DNA of 64,000 bases from an uncultured Eubacteriaceae bacterium (GTDB lineage: Bacteria; Bacillota; Clostridia; Lachnospirales; CAG-274): contig CAMMIW010000001.1 of the NCBI GenBank assembly GCA_946497035.1, positions 1 through 64,000 on the forward strand, in the 5' to 3' direction. The notes below the pieces were generated by a model, which was given only the letters and a program-made list of their open reading frames with translations, was not told the DNA's origin and did not search any database. Position 1 is the first letter of the stretch. Every line of letters starts with the position of its first letter. The translations under genes and the position numbers were made by a program. Of the stretch, positions 1-11,573 are shown in pieces.

Positions 1-107
1 AATTTTTCGGGTTGTTTAATTCACTTTATATGATTATTTAGTTTTCAATGTTCAACATTTGTCGCCATATTTTCCATTATTTTTATCTATTCCCTAGCGA
101 CTTGTTT

Positions 108-136
108 ATAATATCATATTCATTTCACAATGTCAA
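108..136 (-). promoter_or_regulatory. Strong leftward sigma-A promoter with rRNA-leader-like transcript
   Basis: On the minus strand TTGACA (136-131) is followed after exactly 17 bases by TATTAT (113-108). The predicted transcript runs out of the window to the left and contains a TTGAAAACTAAATA-like string (about 45-32), which resembles the leader/spacer element commonly found near 16S and 23S genes of Firmicutes. I infer the promoter of an rRNA operon or another highly expressed gene beyond the left edge. No gene is visible for it here. Confidence 0.45.
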
Positions 137-281
137 CACTTTTTTTAAAAAAATTTCTATTTTTTTCTTTTTATAATTTTTCTTCATTAATAATACACAT
201 AAAAATATTTCTTTGTTAATACTATAACTAAATATTTATACCTATTATGAAAAAAAACTATTATTAAATTAATAATTTCTA

Positions 282-310
282 TTTACTAAATATTAGAATC
301 TTGGTATAAT
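282..310 (+). promoter_or_regulatory. Promoter of nifJ (extended -10)
   Basis: TTTACT (282-287), a 17-base spacer and TATAAT (305-310) preceded by TGG, which makes an extended -10. The remainder of 1-406 between this and the leftward promoter is A/T-rich DNA in which I see no gene. The nifJ Shine-Dalgarno AAAAGGAGG lies at 391-399. Confidence 0.5.
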
Positions 311-406
311 AATTATATAGTGATAATACTATAATCTTATTTAATCACTTTTTAATATTATAAATTATTTATAAATTAAGCTTTAATTATAAAAGGAGGA
401 CTGTAA

Positions 407-3400
407 ATGTCTAAAATTATGAAAACTATGGACGGTAATCAAGCTGCTGCTGAGGTATCTTACCAATTTTCAGAAGTAGCTAATATCTTCCCTATTACAC
501 CATCATCTCCTATGGCTGAGCATGTTGATGAATGGGCTGCAAAAGGCAAAAAAAATATGTTTGGTCAAACTGTAAAGGTTGTAGAGATGCAATCTGAAGG
601 TGGTGCTGCTGGTGCTTTACACGGTGCTTTAGCTGCTGGTGCTTTAGCTACTACATATACGGCTTCTCAAGGTTTACTTCTTATGATCCCTAATATGTAT
701 AAAATAGCAGGTGAGCTTTTACCTTGTGTAATCCATGTTAGCGCGCGTACTATTGCTGCCCACGCTCTTAGTATCTTTGGCGATCATTCTGACGTAATGG
801 CTTGTCGTCAAACTGGTTTTGCTATGCTTGCATCTTCTAACGTTCAAGAGGTTATGGATTTATCAGCTGTTTCTCACTTATCTACATTAAAATCTAGAGT
901 ACCTTTCTTAAACTTTTTTGATGGTTTTAGAACTTCTCATGAAATTCAAAAAATCGAAGTTTTAGATTTTGACAAAGTTAAAGAGCTCGTTGATATGGAC
1001 GCTATCAAACGTTTTAAAAGTAACGCTCTTAACCCTCAAAATCCTGTTACTAGAGGTACTGCTCAAAACCCTGATATATTCTTCCAAGCTAAAGAAGCTT
1101 CTAATCCTTTTTATAATAATGTTCCTGCTATTGTAGAAGAATATTTAGGCGAAATTAATAAATTAACTGGTAGAGACTATAAATTATTTAATTATTATGG
1201 TGATCCTGAAGCTGAAAAAGTTATCGTTGCCATTGGTTCTGTATGTGATACAATATCAGAAACAATAGACTTTTTAAGAGCTAAAGGCGAAAAAGTTGGT
1301 TTAGTAAATGTTCATTTATTTAGACCTTTTGTTCAAGAAAAATTATTAGAAGCTATCCCTACTACTGCTAAAAAAATAGCTGTATTAGATAGAACTAAAG
1401 AACCAGGTGCTCTTGGTGAACCTTTATATCAAGATGTATGTACTGCATTCTTTAACGCAGATAGAAAAGCTACTATCGTTGGCGGTAGATATGGTTTAAG
1501 CTCAAAAGATACTACGCCTGCTCAAATTATAGCAGTTTATGAAAATCTTAATTTAGACAACCCTAAAAATGGCTTTACTATTGGTATTAATGATGATGTT
1601 ACTAACCTTTCATTACCAGTTGGTAAAGAAGTTGACGTTACAGATGATAGCACTATTAGCTGCAAATTCTGGGGCTTAGGTGCTGATGGTACTGTTGGTG
1701 CTAACAAAAACTCTATTAAAATTATCGGTGATCATACAGATATGTATGCTCAAGCATACTTTGCTTATGACTCTAAAAAATCTGGTGGTTTAACAACTTC
1801 TCATTTACGTTTTGGTAAAAAATTAATTCGTGCACCTTATCTTGTTACTACTGCTGATTTTATAGCTTGTCATCAACCATCTTACCTTGATAAATATGAC
1901 ATTTTAGAAGGTTTAAAAGAAGGTGGTAACTTCTTATTAAACTGTAAATGGACAGATGCCGAATTAGACGAACATTTACCAGCTAATGTAAAAAGATATA
2001 TTGCAGAAAATAAAATTAACTTATACACAATAGATGCTGTTGCTATCGCTAAAGAAATCGGCCTTGGTAAACGTTTTAACGCTGTTTTACAATCTGCTTT
2101 CTTTAAAATTGCAAATATTATCCCTGCTGAAGAAGCTATCAAATATATGAAAGAAGCTATCGTTAAAGCTTATGGCAAAAAAGGTGAAAAAGTTGTCGCT
2201 ATGAACCAACAAGCAGTAGAAAAAGGTATGGAGCTTGTTAAAAAAGTTGAAGTTCCTGCTAACTGGGCTAATGCAGAAGATACTGCTAAATTTGAAACTA
2301 GCATAGATAAACCAGAGTTTATCACAAGAATATTAGAACCTATAAATGCTATGCAAGGTGATAAATTACCTGTTTCTGCTTTTGTAGGCTATGAAGATGG
2401 TACATTTGAAAATGGTACTGCTGCTTTTGAAAAACGCGGTGTTGCTATCGAAGTTCCAGAGTGGAATATTGATAACTGTATCCAATGTAACCAATGTTCT
2501 TATGTTTGTCCTCATGCAGTTATTAGACCATTCTTATTAAATGAAGAAGAAGCTAACAATGCACCTGAAGGTTTTGAAACTAAAAAAGCTATAGGTAAAG
2601 GCTTTGAAGATTATACTTATAGAATTCAAGTTTCTGTTTTAGACTGTACAGGTTGTGGAAACTGTGTTGAAATTTGTCCTGCTAAGCAAAAAGCTATCGT
2701 TATGAAACCTTTAGATACTCAAATGAACGAAGTACCTAATTGGGAATATGCTGTAGCTCTTTCTCCAAAAGAAAACCCTATGGACAAAAAATCTATTAAA
2801 GGTAGCCAATTTGAACAACCATTATTCGAATTTTCAGGCGCTTGTCCTGGTTGTGGTGAAACACCTTATGCAAAACTTATCACTCAATTATTTGGCGATA
2901 GAATGTATATAGCTAATGCTACTGGTTGTTCTTCTATTTGGGGTGGTTCTGCACCTAGTACACCTTATACTAAAAACCACAACGGCCACGGTCCTGCTTG
3001 GGCAAACTCTTTATTTGAAGATAATGCCGAATTTGGTTTAGGTATGGCTATAAGTGTTTCTAAACAAAGAACTACTTTAAAAGAAAAAGCAGAAGCTATC
3101 ATTGCTAATACTTCTAACCAACAATTAAAAGATACTTTACAAGCTTGGATTGACACTATGTATAAAGGTGAAGAGTCTAAAGCTACATCTAAAGCAGTTG
3201 TAGAAGCTCTTCAAGGTGAAACTAGCGAAGAAGCTAAATATATTTTAGAAAATCAAAGACATCTTGTTAAAAACTCTCAATGGATATTTGGTGGAGACGG
3301 TTGGGCTTATGATATTGGTTATGGCGGTTTAGATCACGCTCTTGCGTCTGGCGAAGATATTAACGTATTTGTATTTGATACAGAAATATATTCTAACACA

Positions 3401-3913
3401 GGTGGCCAAGCATCTAAAGCTACTCCTACTGCTGCTATAGCTAAATTTGCTGCTTCTGGTAAAAGAGTTCGTAAAAAAGATCTTGGTATGATGGCTATGA
3501 GCTATGGTTATGTATATGTTGCTCAAGTATCTATGGGTGCAGATAAAAACCAAGTTTTAAAAGCTATCGTTGAGGCAGAAAGCTATCCAGGTCCATCATT
3601 AATTATCGCTTATGCTCCTTGTATAAGCCACGGTATTAATATGACTTACTCTTTAGAAGAAGCTAAAAAAGCTGTAGATTGTGGCTATTGGCAACTATAT
3701 AGATTTAACCCTGCTCTTGAAGAAGAAGGTAAAAATCCATTTATATTAGATTCTAAAGAACCAACTACTTCATTTAAAGATTTCTTAGCTGGTGAAGTTC
3801 GTTACACATCTTTACAAAGAGCTTTCCCAGAGCTTGCAGAACAGTTATTTGATTTATGCGAAAAAGATGCTAAAAAACGTCTTGAAACTTACAAAAAACT
3901 TGCAGATGCTTAA
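407..3913 (+). CDS. nifJ: Pyruvate:ferredoxin (flavodoxin) oxidoreductase
   Basis: Homodimeric-type enzyme of 1168 aa, the usual full length, converting pyruvate plus CoA to acetyl-CoA and CO2 while reducing ferredoxin; it is central to clostridial fermentation. Two [4Fe-4S] ferredoxin-like motifs are visible (CIQCNQCSYVCP near residue 690 and CTGCGNCVEICP near 745). The CPGCGETPY segment near 812 belongs to the TPP/third-cluster region, and GDGWAYDIGYGG near 963 and NTGGQASK near 1000 to the thiamine-diphosphate site. The ATG follows AAAGGAGG by 7 bases. Codon choice is richer in GC-ending codons than in neighbours, typical of high expression. It is transcribed alone, with a strong terminator directly downstream. 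The call is secure. Confidence 0.98.
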   Translation: MSKIMKTMDGNQAAAEVSYQFSEVANIFPITPSSPMAEHVDEWAAKGKKNMFGQTVKVVEMQSEGGAAGALHGALAAGALATTYTASQGLLLMIPNMYKIAGELLPCVIHVSARTIAAHALSIFGDHSDVMACRQTGFAMLASSNVQEVMDLSAVSHLSTLKSRVPFLNFFDGFRTSHEIQKIEVLDFDKVKELVDMDAIKRFKSNALNPQNPVTRGTAQNPDIFFQAKEASNPFYNNVPAIVEEYLGEINKLTGRDYKLFNYYGDPEAEKVIVAIGSVCDTISETIDFLRAKGEKVGLVNVHLFRPFVQEKLLEAIPTTAKKIAVLDRTKEPGALGEPLYQDVCTAFFNADRKATIVGGRYGLSSKDTTPAQIIAVYENLNLDNPKNGFTIGINDDVTNLSLPVGKEVDVTDDSTISCKFWGLGADGTVGANKNSIKIIGDHTDMYAQAYFAYDSKKSGGLTTSHLRFGKKLIRAPYLVTTADFIACHQPSYLDKYDILEGLKEGGNFLLNCKWTDAELDEHLPANVKRYIAENKINLYTIDAVAIAKEIGLGKRFNAVLQSAFFKIANIIPAEEAIKYMKEAIVKAYGKKGEKVVAMNQQAVEKGMELVKKVEVPANWANAEDTAKFETSIDKPEFITRILEPINAMQGDKLPVSAFVGYEDGTFENGTAAFEKRGVAIEVPEWNIDNCIQCNQCSYVCPHAVIRPFLLNEEEANNAPEGFETKKAIGKGFEDYTYRIQVSVLDCTGCGNCVEICPAKQKAIVMKPLDTQMNEVPNWEYAVALSPKENPMDKKSIKGSQFEQPLFEFSGACPGCGETPYAKLITQLFGDRMYIANATGCSSIWGGSAPSTPYTKNHNGHGPAWANSLFEDNAEFGLGMAISVSKQRTTLKEKAEAIIANTSNQQLKDTLQAWIDTMYKGEESKATSKAVVEALQGETSEEAKYILENQRHLVKNSQWIFGGDGWAYDIGYGGLDHALASGEDINVFVFDTEIYSNTGGQASKATPTAAIAKFAASGKRVRKKDLGMMAMSYGYVYVAQVSMGADKNQVLKAIVEAESYPGPSLIIAYAPCISHGINMTYSLEEAKKAVDCGYWQLYRFNPALEEEGKNPFILDSKEPTTSFKDFLAGEVRYTSLQRAFPELAEQLFDLCEKDAKKRLETYKKLADA

Positions 3914-3936
3914 TTATAAATAATAAAATAACAATA

Positions 3937-3967
3937 AAAGAGTGAAGATTTTTTCTTCACTCTTTTT
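3937..3967 (+). terminator. Intrinsic terminator of nifJ
   Basis: A 12-bp perfect stem (3937-3948 with 3954-3965) with a short T loop, followed by a T-run. Confidence 0.85.
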
Positions 3968-4040
3968 AGGTGTAAATGTTTTTAAAATATAAATCTAATT
4001 ACATCTCTCCCCTCTTTTATTTTAAAAAAATATAATAAAA

Positions 4041-4101
4041 GAAAAGAGCATATTTCTTAACCTACAATATTATTTTATCATAGTTTTATTAAATATGCTC
4101 T
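4041..4101 (-). terminator. Terminator of the FNT channel gene
   Basis: Arms 4045-4055 and 4091-4101 are perfectly complementary (11 bp) around a loop of about 35 bases. Reading leftward the stem is followed by TTTTCTTTT. It lies just past the stop of the minus-strand gene. Confidence 0.5.
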
Positions 4102-4122
4102 CTTTTTATTATACTTAGATTA

Positions 4123-4887
4123 TTATTTATCTTTTTTAGATAATACTAAATAAGGTATAGCTAAAAATATTGCACCGCCAATAATATTACCTATAGTAGC
4201 TATAGATATATTATATAAAATACCACTAATAGCAATATCTGAGCCAGGGCTTATTAAACCAATAACTAATAAGCTCATATTAGCAATACTATGCTCAAAA
4301 CCAGCTGTTACAAAAGATAATATACACCAAAAAATCATTATGAGCTTGCCACTTTCTGTTTTACATCTATAACCACACCAAGTAGCAGCACAAACAAGAA
4401 TATTACACATAATAGCTCTTGTAAAAATTTCAATAGGCTCAAGATTTATTTTTGCATTAGCAGAATATACAAAAAACTCTGCTAAAGACTCGCTTTTTAA
4501 AAATCCTGCTAAATAAAATAATAAAACAATTACTAAAGAACCTACTAAATTACCTAAATAACAAGTAACCCATAATTTTATAGCATCTCCCCAAGATATA
4601 GTCTTTTTAGATGCACCAATAGCCATAACAAAATTATTACCTGTAAAAAGCTCAGCACCAGCAAATGCAACTAAGCTTAAGGCCATACCAAAACATATAC
4701 CTATAATAAGCTTATAACCTGCAAAATTGTGAAGCGCAGCACCTACACCAAAAGCAAAAGCAACCCCAAGGGCTACATACATACCTGCAAGAATAGCAGC
4801 TAAAAAATATCCTATTGTATTGTTTTTTAATAGAGATACTTTTTTATATGCTGATTTTGAAACCTCTTCTATTTCTTCTCTAAACAT
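4123..4887 (-). CDS. Formate/nitrite transporter (FNT) family channel
   Basis: A 254-aa polytopic protein with the FNT signature AGAELFTGNN near residue 77 and about six hydrophobic segments, matching FocA/NirC length and topology. FNT proteins are pentameric channels for formate, nitrite, hydrosulfide or related small anions; the substrate cannot be fixed from sequence. It sits next to nifJ, so export of a fermentation anion such as formate is plausible, but no pyruvate formate-lyase gene is in the window. The start has an AAAGGG Shine-Dalgarno. A TTGATT-17-TAAACT promoter lies at 4963-4935 on the minus strand. Confidence 0.88.
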   Translation of the reverse strand: MFREEIEEVSKSAYKKVSLLKNNTIGYFLAAILAGMYVALGVAFAFGVGAALHNFAGYKLIIGICFGMALSLVAFAGAELFTGNNFVMAIGASKKTISWGDAIKLWVTCYLGNLVGSLVIVLLFYLAGFLKSESLAEFFVYSANAKINLEPIEIFTRAIMCNILVCAATWCGYRCKTESGKLIMIFWCILSFVTAGFEHSIANMSLLVIGLISPGSDIAISGILYNISIATIGNIIGGAIFLAIPYLVLSKKDK

Positions 4888-5192
4888 AAATTTATCCCTT
4901 TCTTAAAATAAAACATTTTTTTACAACGTTAATTAGTTTATCATATTTTACTATTAAAATCAACATTAAGAATATAAGTATTTATTATATAAATTATAAA
5001 AATTACTTATAAGCTAGTATAATATTTGCTTATATTAAATATTTTAAATATTAGCTATAAGTTTATTTAAACCAATTAAATTTTTTATGTAACAAAAATT
5101 TAATCAAAAAACAATATTTTTCTTCTTTTTTATTATGTAAATTCGTGATATAATATATAAAAAAATATTATTACAAAATATGTGAGGTTTTT
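4888..5192. other. Divergent intergenic region
   Basis: It carries the leftward promoter of the FNT gene (4963-4935) and, for the SLH gene, an extended -10 TGATATAAT ending at 5154 with only a poor -35. An imperfect inverted repeat (about 5004-5015 with 5052-5062) lies between them. No coding signal is seen. Confidence 0.35.
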
Positions 5193-8138
5193 ATGAAAAA
5201 GTTTAATTTGTTTTTTTTAATATTTGTAATATGTTTTGTAAACACGGTAAATATATTTGCTATTACAGATAACAATATATTTACAGATCAAGTTTATAAT
5301 ACATATGAAGGCACAACAGAAGCTAAACCATTAATAAACAATTTAAAATTTTCTGATGTTTATAATGGTCATTGGGCTAAAGAAGCCATAACAAAAGCTG
5401 GTGCTTTAGATATGATAAAAGGCTATGAAAAAACTTATAGGCCTAATAACTATGTTTCTAACCAAGAGGCATTAGCCTTTGTTTTAAGGGTTAGCGGGCT
5501 AGAAAAAGATGCTCAAGCAGAGGGTGAAAGGCTTAAAGCTCAAGCTCCATCACAAAATAGCCCTTTAGCTATATGGTCTATAGGTTATTTAAGCTTAGCG
5601 AGAAACAAAGGCCTAATAACAACGGCACAATACGATCAAGCTATAAGCTTAAACCAAGATGCTCTGCCAGAAGGTGCTTTTAAAAGAGATGGAAATGCTA
5701 CAAGAGAACAAGTTGCCGATTGGATTGTTAAATCTTTAAATAGCATAAGACAACAACCTTTAGCATCTAATAGTCAACAAAGTATTTATAATTATTCTGA
5801 TTGGCAAAATACAGATTCGCAATATGTAGAAAATATGGAAATTGCCTTAGATAACGGCATACTAAAAGGAGATAGCAACGGCAACCTTAACCCTAAAGGT
5901 GCTTTAACAAGAGCAGAAATGGCTCAAGTTTTAAGCAATATGGATAGCTTATATAATGAAGCCGTAGGCCTTACTAAAAAAACTGGTACTGTAGGTGGTA
6001 TTAAAGATGAACAAACTACTCAAACAGGACAAGCTAAACTAGATAGAAATATTTATATAAGAACATCAAATGGTACAATAGACGTTATAAAATATACTAT
6101 GGAAAGTAGCTCATCTCCACAATCGGTAAATAAAGATGTTGTTGTTTATAACAATGGAGCAGTTACAGGCCTTGCTAGTGTTAGAGAAGGTAGCCAAGTA
6201 GAATATTTAGTTAACGAAGCAGATAAAACAGTTAAATTTTTAAGTGTTAAAGATAAAACAGTTAACACAACAGAAGCTAACGGTAAGCTTAACAAAATAG
6301 ACTTTAATAATGGCACTATCCAATTAAAAGATAACAATAATAAACTATATAATTATTATGCAGCAGATGGTATAATAGGCTTTGATGATAATGGCAACTA
6401 TCTTCTTATGGAAAATAAAAGAAGAAAAGAAAAAGATTTACCTATAGGTAGTATGGTAAAATTAGAGCTTAAAAATAATATTGTTACTAAAATAACTTAT
6501 GTAGGAGATCCTACATTATCTAAAGAGCTTAGAGGTATTGTAGTTGAAAATAATCCCCAATATGGCTACCTTGTAGTTATTGATAATAACGGAAAACAAG
6601 TTACAAAAAATTATTTTCAAGATGAGGTAGAAGTTGAAAAACAACCATATTATCAAAGCGGAGATGATATCGGCTATTTAGACCAAATGTTCCCACATTT
6701 TGAATATGACCCTAGAGATACAACAATAGATGAAATAGAGCCAGGAGATGTAGTTTTTATAACAAGCAGTAAAGATGATCCTACTTATATAGAAAAAATT
6801 AGTGCATCGCCTAATTATATTATGAAAAAAGGTAAAGTTACACAAATTAATAACAACGTTGACATAATAAAAATGTTAGTCCAATTTGATAATGGTCAAA
6901 GTGGTTGGTATGATATACCTAGTGGTGTTTATACTTCTAAAAGTGGTAAACCAATACAATTATCAGATATTTCAGCAGGCGATTATGTTAAATTGCTTAT
7001 AAATGAAGCTATTTTATCGCCAGGAGAAACTATGGAATCTGTTAAAGAAGTTGTAGTAGAAGATAGTGGCCATTTAATAGGCGATATATTAAAAGGCCAA
7101 TTAGGCAACATTGATCCTATACAAAAAACTTTATCTTTACAACATTCTTATACTTTTGGTAAATCTGGTTGGGATAATTACCAACAAATAAGAAAGCTTA
7201 ATACATCTAATAAAAATGCTATGTATTATTATAATGGTAAAAGAGTTTCTCAAGATTTTGTAAAATCTAAATTAAAAAGAGCAGATGGAGAAGTTTATGT
7301 AGCTTTAGAAAATGGATATTCTGGAGATACTATTAGCAAAATAACATTTAGAACAGGTAGAGATGAACCTTTAAATCCTGATGTTGTTACTTCTGTAGAC
7401 GGTGTTGGTAATTTTTCTACCGCAGGTAATGGAACTATATCTACAGATGAAGGTACTATCGTTAGAAAAAATGGAAAACTTGTAGATACTACTAATATCG
7501 CTGTTAATGATTATGTTAGAGTATCTTTAAATGGTGATGGCAAAGCTGGTATTGTGGATATTTATGAAGCTCCTGTTTCTAACTCTGTAACTATAGCTAG
7601 AGGTAGAGTAAAACAAATAGAAGATAATAAATCATTTGTTGTTAAATCTATGAGCCAATTAAATGGCGATAAATGGGAATATAGCCCAGTAGAAAGAAAA
7701 TTCACTATAGACGAACAAACTTTATATATTACTAAAGATGGTATTAAAAATATTAAAGAGTTTATCGGATATACACAAAATTCTAGCATAGATAAAGCAT
7801 TTACTATTATATTTAACGGAGATAAAGCAACACATATTATAGATGCACCATATCCAACTAAGCTTGTTTCTGGTATTGTTTATGAGACAGGTAATGAAAT
7901 TAAGCTTAAAGACGGTAAATATATGAAAGATAATAAAACTTGGGATATAGTTAGTGTTAAAGATCCTACAATTAATATAAAAACAGAGCCTAACACTATT
8001 GTTATTAAAAATAATCAGGTAACATCTGTAAGTAGCATACAAAAAAATGACAAATTAAGAATTATGACAGAAAAATTACCAGATAAAGTGGCAAGCGGTA
8101 TGACAATAGATGCAAGAATTATTTTTGTAGAAAACTAA
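5193..8138 (+). CDS. Secreted S-layer-homology (SLH) domain protein, 981 aa
   Basis: Starts with a typical signal peptide (MKK, hydrophobic core, cleavage near NIFA/I at about residue 23). Three SLH-type units follow (about residues 53-95, 120-180 and 200-245, with patterns such as FSDV..GHWAKEAI and NPKGALTRAEMAQVL), which bind pyruvylated secondary wall polymer. The remaining ~700 residues are beta-rich and Tyr/Asn/Gly-rich, with repeated V..I....N..I units and no enzyme motif I recognise. I infer a cell-surface structural or S-layer protein. It precedes a second SLH protein by 76 bases that contain a perfect 17-bp hairpin. The initiation region is ATATGTGAGG then ATG. Confidence 0.85.
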   Translation: MKKFNLFFLIFVICFVNTVNIFAITDNNIFTDQVYNTYEGTTEAKPLINNLKFSDVYNGHWAKEAITKAGALDMIKGYEKTYRPNNYVSNQEALAFVLRVSGLEKDAQAEGERLKAQAPSQNSPLAIWSIGYLSLARNKGLITTAQYDQAISLNQDALPEGAFKRDGNATREQVADWIVKSLNSIRQQPLASNSQQSIYNYSDWQNTDSQYVENMEIALDNGILKGDSNGNLNPKGALTRAEMAQVLSNMDSLYNEAVGLTKKTGTVGGIKDEQTTQTGQAKLDRNIYIRTSNGTIDVIKYTMESSSSPQSVNKDVVVYNNGAVTGLASVREGSQVEYLVNEADKTVKFLSVKDKTVNTTEANGKLNKIDFNNGTIQLKDNNNKLYNYYAADGIIGFDDNGNYLLMENKRRKEKDLPIGSMVKLELKNNIVTKITYVGDPTLSKELRGIVVENNPQYGYLVVIDNNGKQVTKNYFQDEVEVEKQPYYQSGDDIGYLDQMFPHFEYDPRDTTIDEIEPGDVVFITSSKDDPTYIEKISASPNYIMKKGKVTQINNNVDIIKMLVQFDNGQSGWYDIPSGVYTSKSGKPIQLSDISAGDYVKLLINEAILSPGETMESVKEVVVEDSGHLIGDILKGQLGNIDPIQKTLSLQHSYTFGKSGWDNYQQIRKLNTSNKNAMYYYNGKRVSQDFVKSKLKRADGEVYVALENGYSGDTISKITFRTGRDEPLNPDVVTSVDGVGNFSTAGNGTISTDEGTIVRKNGKLVDTTNIAVNDYVRVSLNGDGKAGIVDIYEAPVSNSVTIARGRVKQIEDNKSFVVKSMSQLNGDKWEYSPVERKFTIDEQTLYITKDGIKNIKEFIGYTQNSSIDKAFTIIFNGDKATHIIDAPYPTKLVSGIVYETGNEIKLKDGKYMKDNKTWDIVSVKDPTINIKTEPNTIVIKNNQVTSVSSIQKNDKLRIMTEKLPDKVASGMTIDARIIFVEN

Positions 8139-8145
8139 TTTTTTA

Positions 8146-8183
8146 AGTATATAGCTATTGATAAATATCAATAGCTATATACT
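8146..8183 (+). repeat. Perfect 17-bp inverted repeat between two SLH genes
   Basis: Arms 8146-8162 and 8167-8183 are exact reverse complements around the loop AAAT. No T-run follows, so it is not a canonical terminator. It may be an mRNA processing or stabilising hairpin, or a partial terminator. Confidence 0.75.
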
Positions 8184-8214
8184 ATAATAAATAACTAATT
8201 TTGGAGGAATAAAA

Positions 8215-9726
8215 ATGAAAATATTAAATAGAGCTTTAGGCCTAGCCTTAGGATTATCTATTTTTACAACAAGTGTTTATGCAGAACCTCTAGATTTTGG
8301 TGTTTTTGGTGGTATAACAGAAGGTAGAAAACTACCTAAAACAACAGAACAACTTTTAAGCACAAATAAAAATACAAAAAATGATTTAAAATCTACCTAT
8401 AAGGAAATGATATTTTTAACGGGGCAACCTAAAGAATACACAGGAAATATTACAGTAAGCTCAAAGGCAACAAATTTGACAGATAAAGGAACTTATAAAG
8501 TTAGCTATAAGGTTGAAAATGGCGACACAACACCACAAGGTATGACTATCGCTAGAAATATGGAATATAATGTAAACTATAGAAAAGAAGAAAACCAAAC
8601 TATAAAAGATTATGAAGTTTCTAAATGGACTGAAACAATAACTGTTGATGGAAAAACTTATACTATAGATAATAAGGCTTCAAAATCTTCTATAAGCATT
8701 ATAGAAGATAAAACACCTGGTGTAAATTATTATAAAGGAGATGTTTCTCACAGAGCAGTTTATACATCTGGCGAAGAAAAAATAACTCAAGATATAAGTG
8801 GTGTTATATATGGTTATAATAGTGCTTGGTCTTCTACAGAAACACAAAGATTAAATTGTACTATTTCCACAAAAGACTGGCAAATGGAATATCAAATAAG
8901 GCCTAGTGTATCTGTTAATAAAACCTTAGAATATTCTAAAAATGAGCCTACTGCTATTAGTTTTGAAGGTAACTATAAAGAAGTAATGCAAAATAAAAGT
9001 GGCTTAAACTATAATATTTATGTTTTACCACCTCAATTTACTTATACAACTCCTACAACAGGTAATGTATCTATACCTAGTTTTAATACTTTTGAGCAAC
9101 TTGTAGCACCAGATGTAAGCTATTTAAAAGGCCATTTTGCCGAAGAAGATATTAAAAAAATGTTTAGTATGCAGGTTTTAACGGGGGATCCTAAGTTTTA
9201 TAAGCCTAATGAAGCTATAACAAGAGGACAATTTACACAAATGTTGGTAAAAGCTATTAAGCTCCCAATAGAAGATAATTCAAAGGCTAACAATAAAAAA
9301 GCTCCTGTTGAAATCGTCTTTTCAGATGTTTTACCAGAAAGAGAAGAATATCCATATATTATGGCAGCATATAAAGCAGGTCTTGCTGTAGGTGAAACTA
9401 ACGGTGTATTTGCTATAGATGAGCCTATAGAAAGACAAGAAGCAATAGTTATTCTTTTAAGAGCTTTGGGCCTTGAGCATTTAGGATTAGATCCTACCCC
9501 TATTACTCCTTTTGTAGATGATAGCTATATTGCTAATTGGGCTAAAAGAGAAGTTTATGCCGCTAATAGAATTGGTATAATATCTGGTGATGCAGATGGA
9601 AAGTTTAATCCAAAATCATTTATTAGCAAAGCAGAAGCGGCAGCTATAGTTAATAGATTAATAAACTACATGAGATATGATATGCAGGTAGATTATACAG
9701 AAAATATAGTTAATTTTGCTGATTAA
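8215..9726 (+). CDS. Secreted protein with C-terminal SLH domains, 503 aa
   Basis: Signal peptide at residues 1-23 (cleavage after VYA). An unclassified Thr/Lys/Tyr-rich region of about 270 residues follows. Three C-terminal SLH modules occupy about residues 295-345, 365-415 and 425-480, with recognisable pieces such as YKPNEAITRGQFTQMLVKA and KFNPKSFISKAEAAAIVNR. The SLH end is thus at the opposite terminus from the upstream SLH gene. A strong Shine-Dalgarno (TTGGAGGAAT) precedes the ATG. It probably shares a transcript with the upstream gene and ends at a strong terminator. The function beyond wall anchoring is unknown. Confidence 0.85.
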   Translation: MKILNRALGLALGLSIFTTSVYAEPLDFGVFGGITEGRKLPKTTEQLLSTNKNTKNDLKSTYKEMIFLTGQPKEYTGNITVSSKATNLTDKGTYKVSYKVENGDTTPQGMTIARNMEYNVNYRKEENQTIKDYEVSKWTETITVDGKTYTIDNKASKSSISIIEDKTPGVNYYKGDVSHRAVYTSGEEKITQDISGVIYGYNSAWSSTETQRLNCTISTKDWQMEYQIRPSVSVNKTLEYSKNEPTAISFEGNYKEVMQNKSGLNYNIYVLPPQFTYTTPTTGNVSIPSFNTFEQLVAPDVSYLKGHFAEEDIKKMFSMQVLTGDPKFYKPNEAITRGQFTQMLVKAIKLPIEDNSKANNKKAPVEIVFSDVLPEREEYPYIMAAYKAGLAVGETNGVFAIDEPIERQEAIVILLRALGLEHLGLDPTPITPFVDDSYIANWAKREVYAANRIGIISGDADGKFNPKSFISKAEAAAIVNRLINYMRYDMQVDYTENIVNFAD

Positions 9727-9749
9727 TAAATAGTACATTATTGTGCTAT

Positions 9750-9776
9750 AAGGCTGTAGACTTTGTCTACAGCCTT
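9750..9776 (+). terminator. Terminator after the SLH genes
   Basis: An 11-12 bp perfect stem whose core is GTAGACTTTGTCTAC (9756-9770). The same core, reverse-complemented, occurs in the proS terminator. Confidence 0.8.
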
Positions 9777-9845
9777 TCAAAAAGATATGATTTTTAACAT
9801 TAAACTATATTAAAATTATGGTTAAAACATATTTTACTACATATA

Positions 9846-9874
9846 TTGACAACTAATATTTATAGTAATATAAT
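9846..9874 (+). promoter_or_regulatory. Consensus sigma-A promoter of pyrG-glyQS
   Basis: TTGACA (9846-9851), 17-base spacer, TATAAT (9869-9874). No GGGC start region for CTP-sensing reiterative initiation, as known from Bacillus pyrG, is apparent. Confidence 0.85.
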
Positions 9875-9895
9875 TAATAGGTTATGATAAAGTAA

Positions 9896-11533
<1,638 letters not shown>

Positions 11534-11573
11534 TACATATATTTACAATATTTTAAACTTTGGAGGAAGATAT

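Noticed and set aside
7722-8042. 106-aa minus-strand frame
   Set aside because: Shadow inside the 981-aa SLH protein gene; composition follows the complementary codons.
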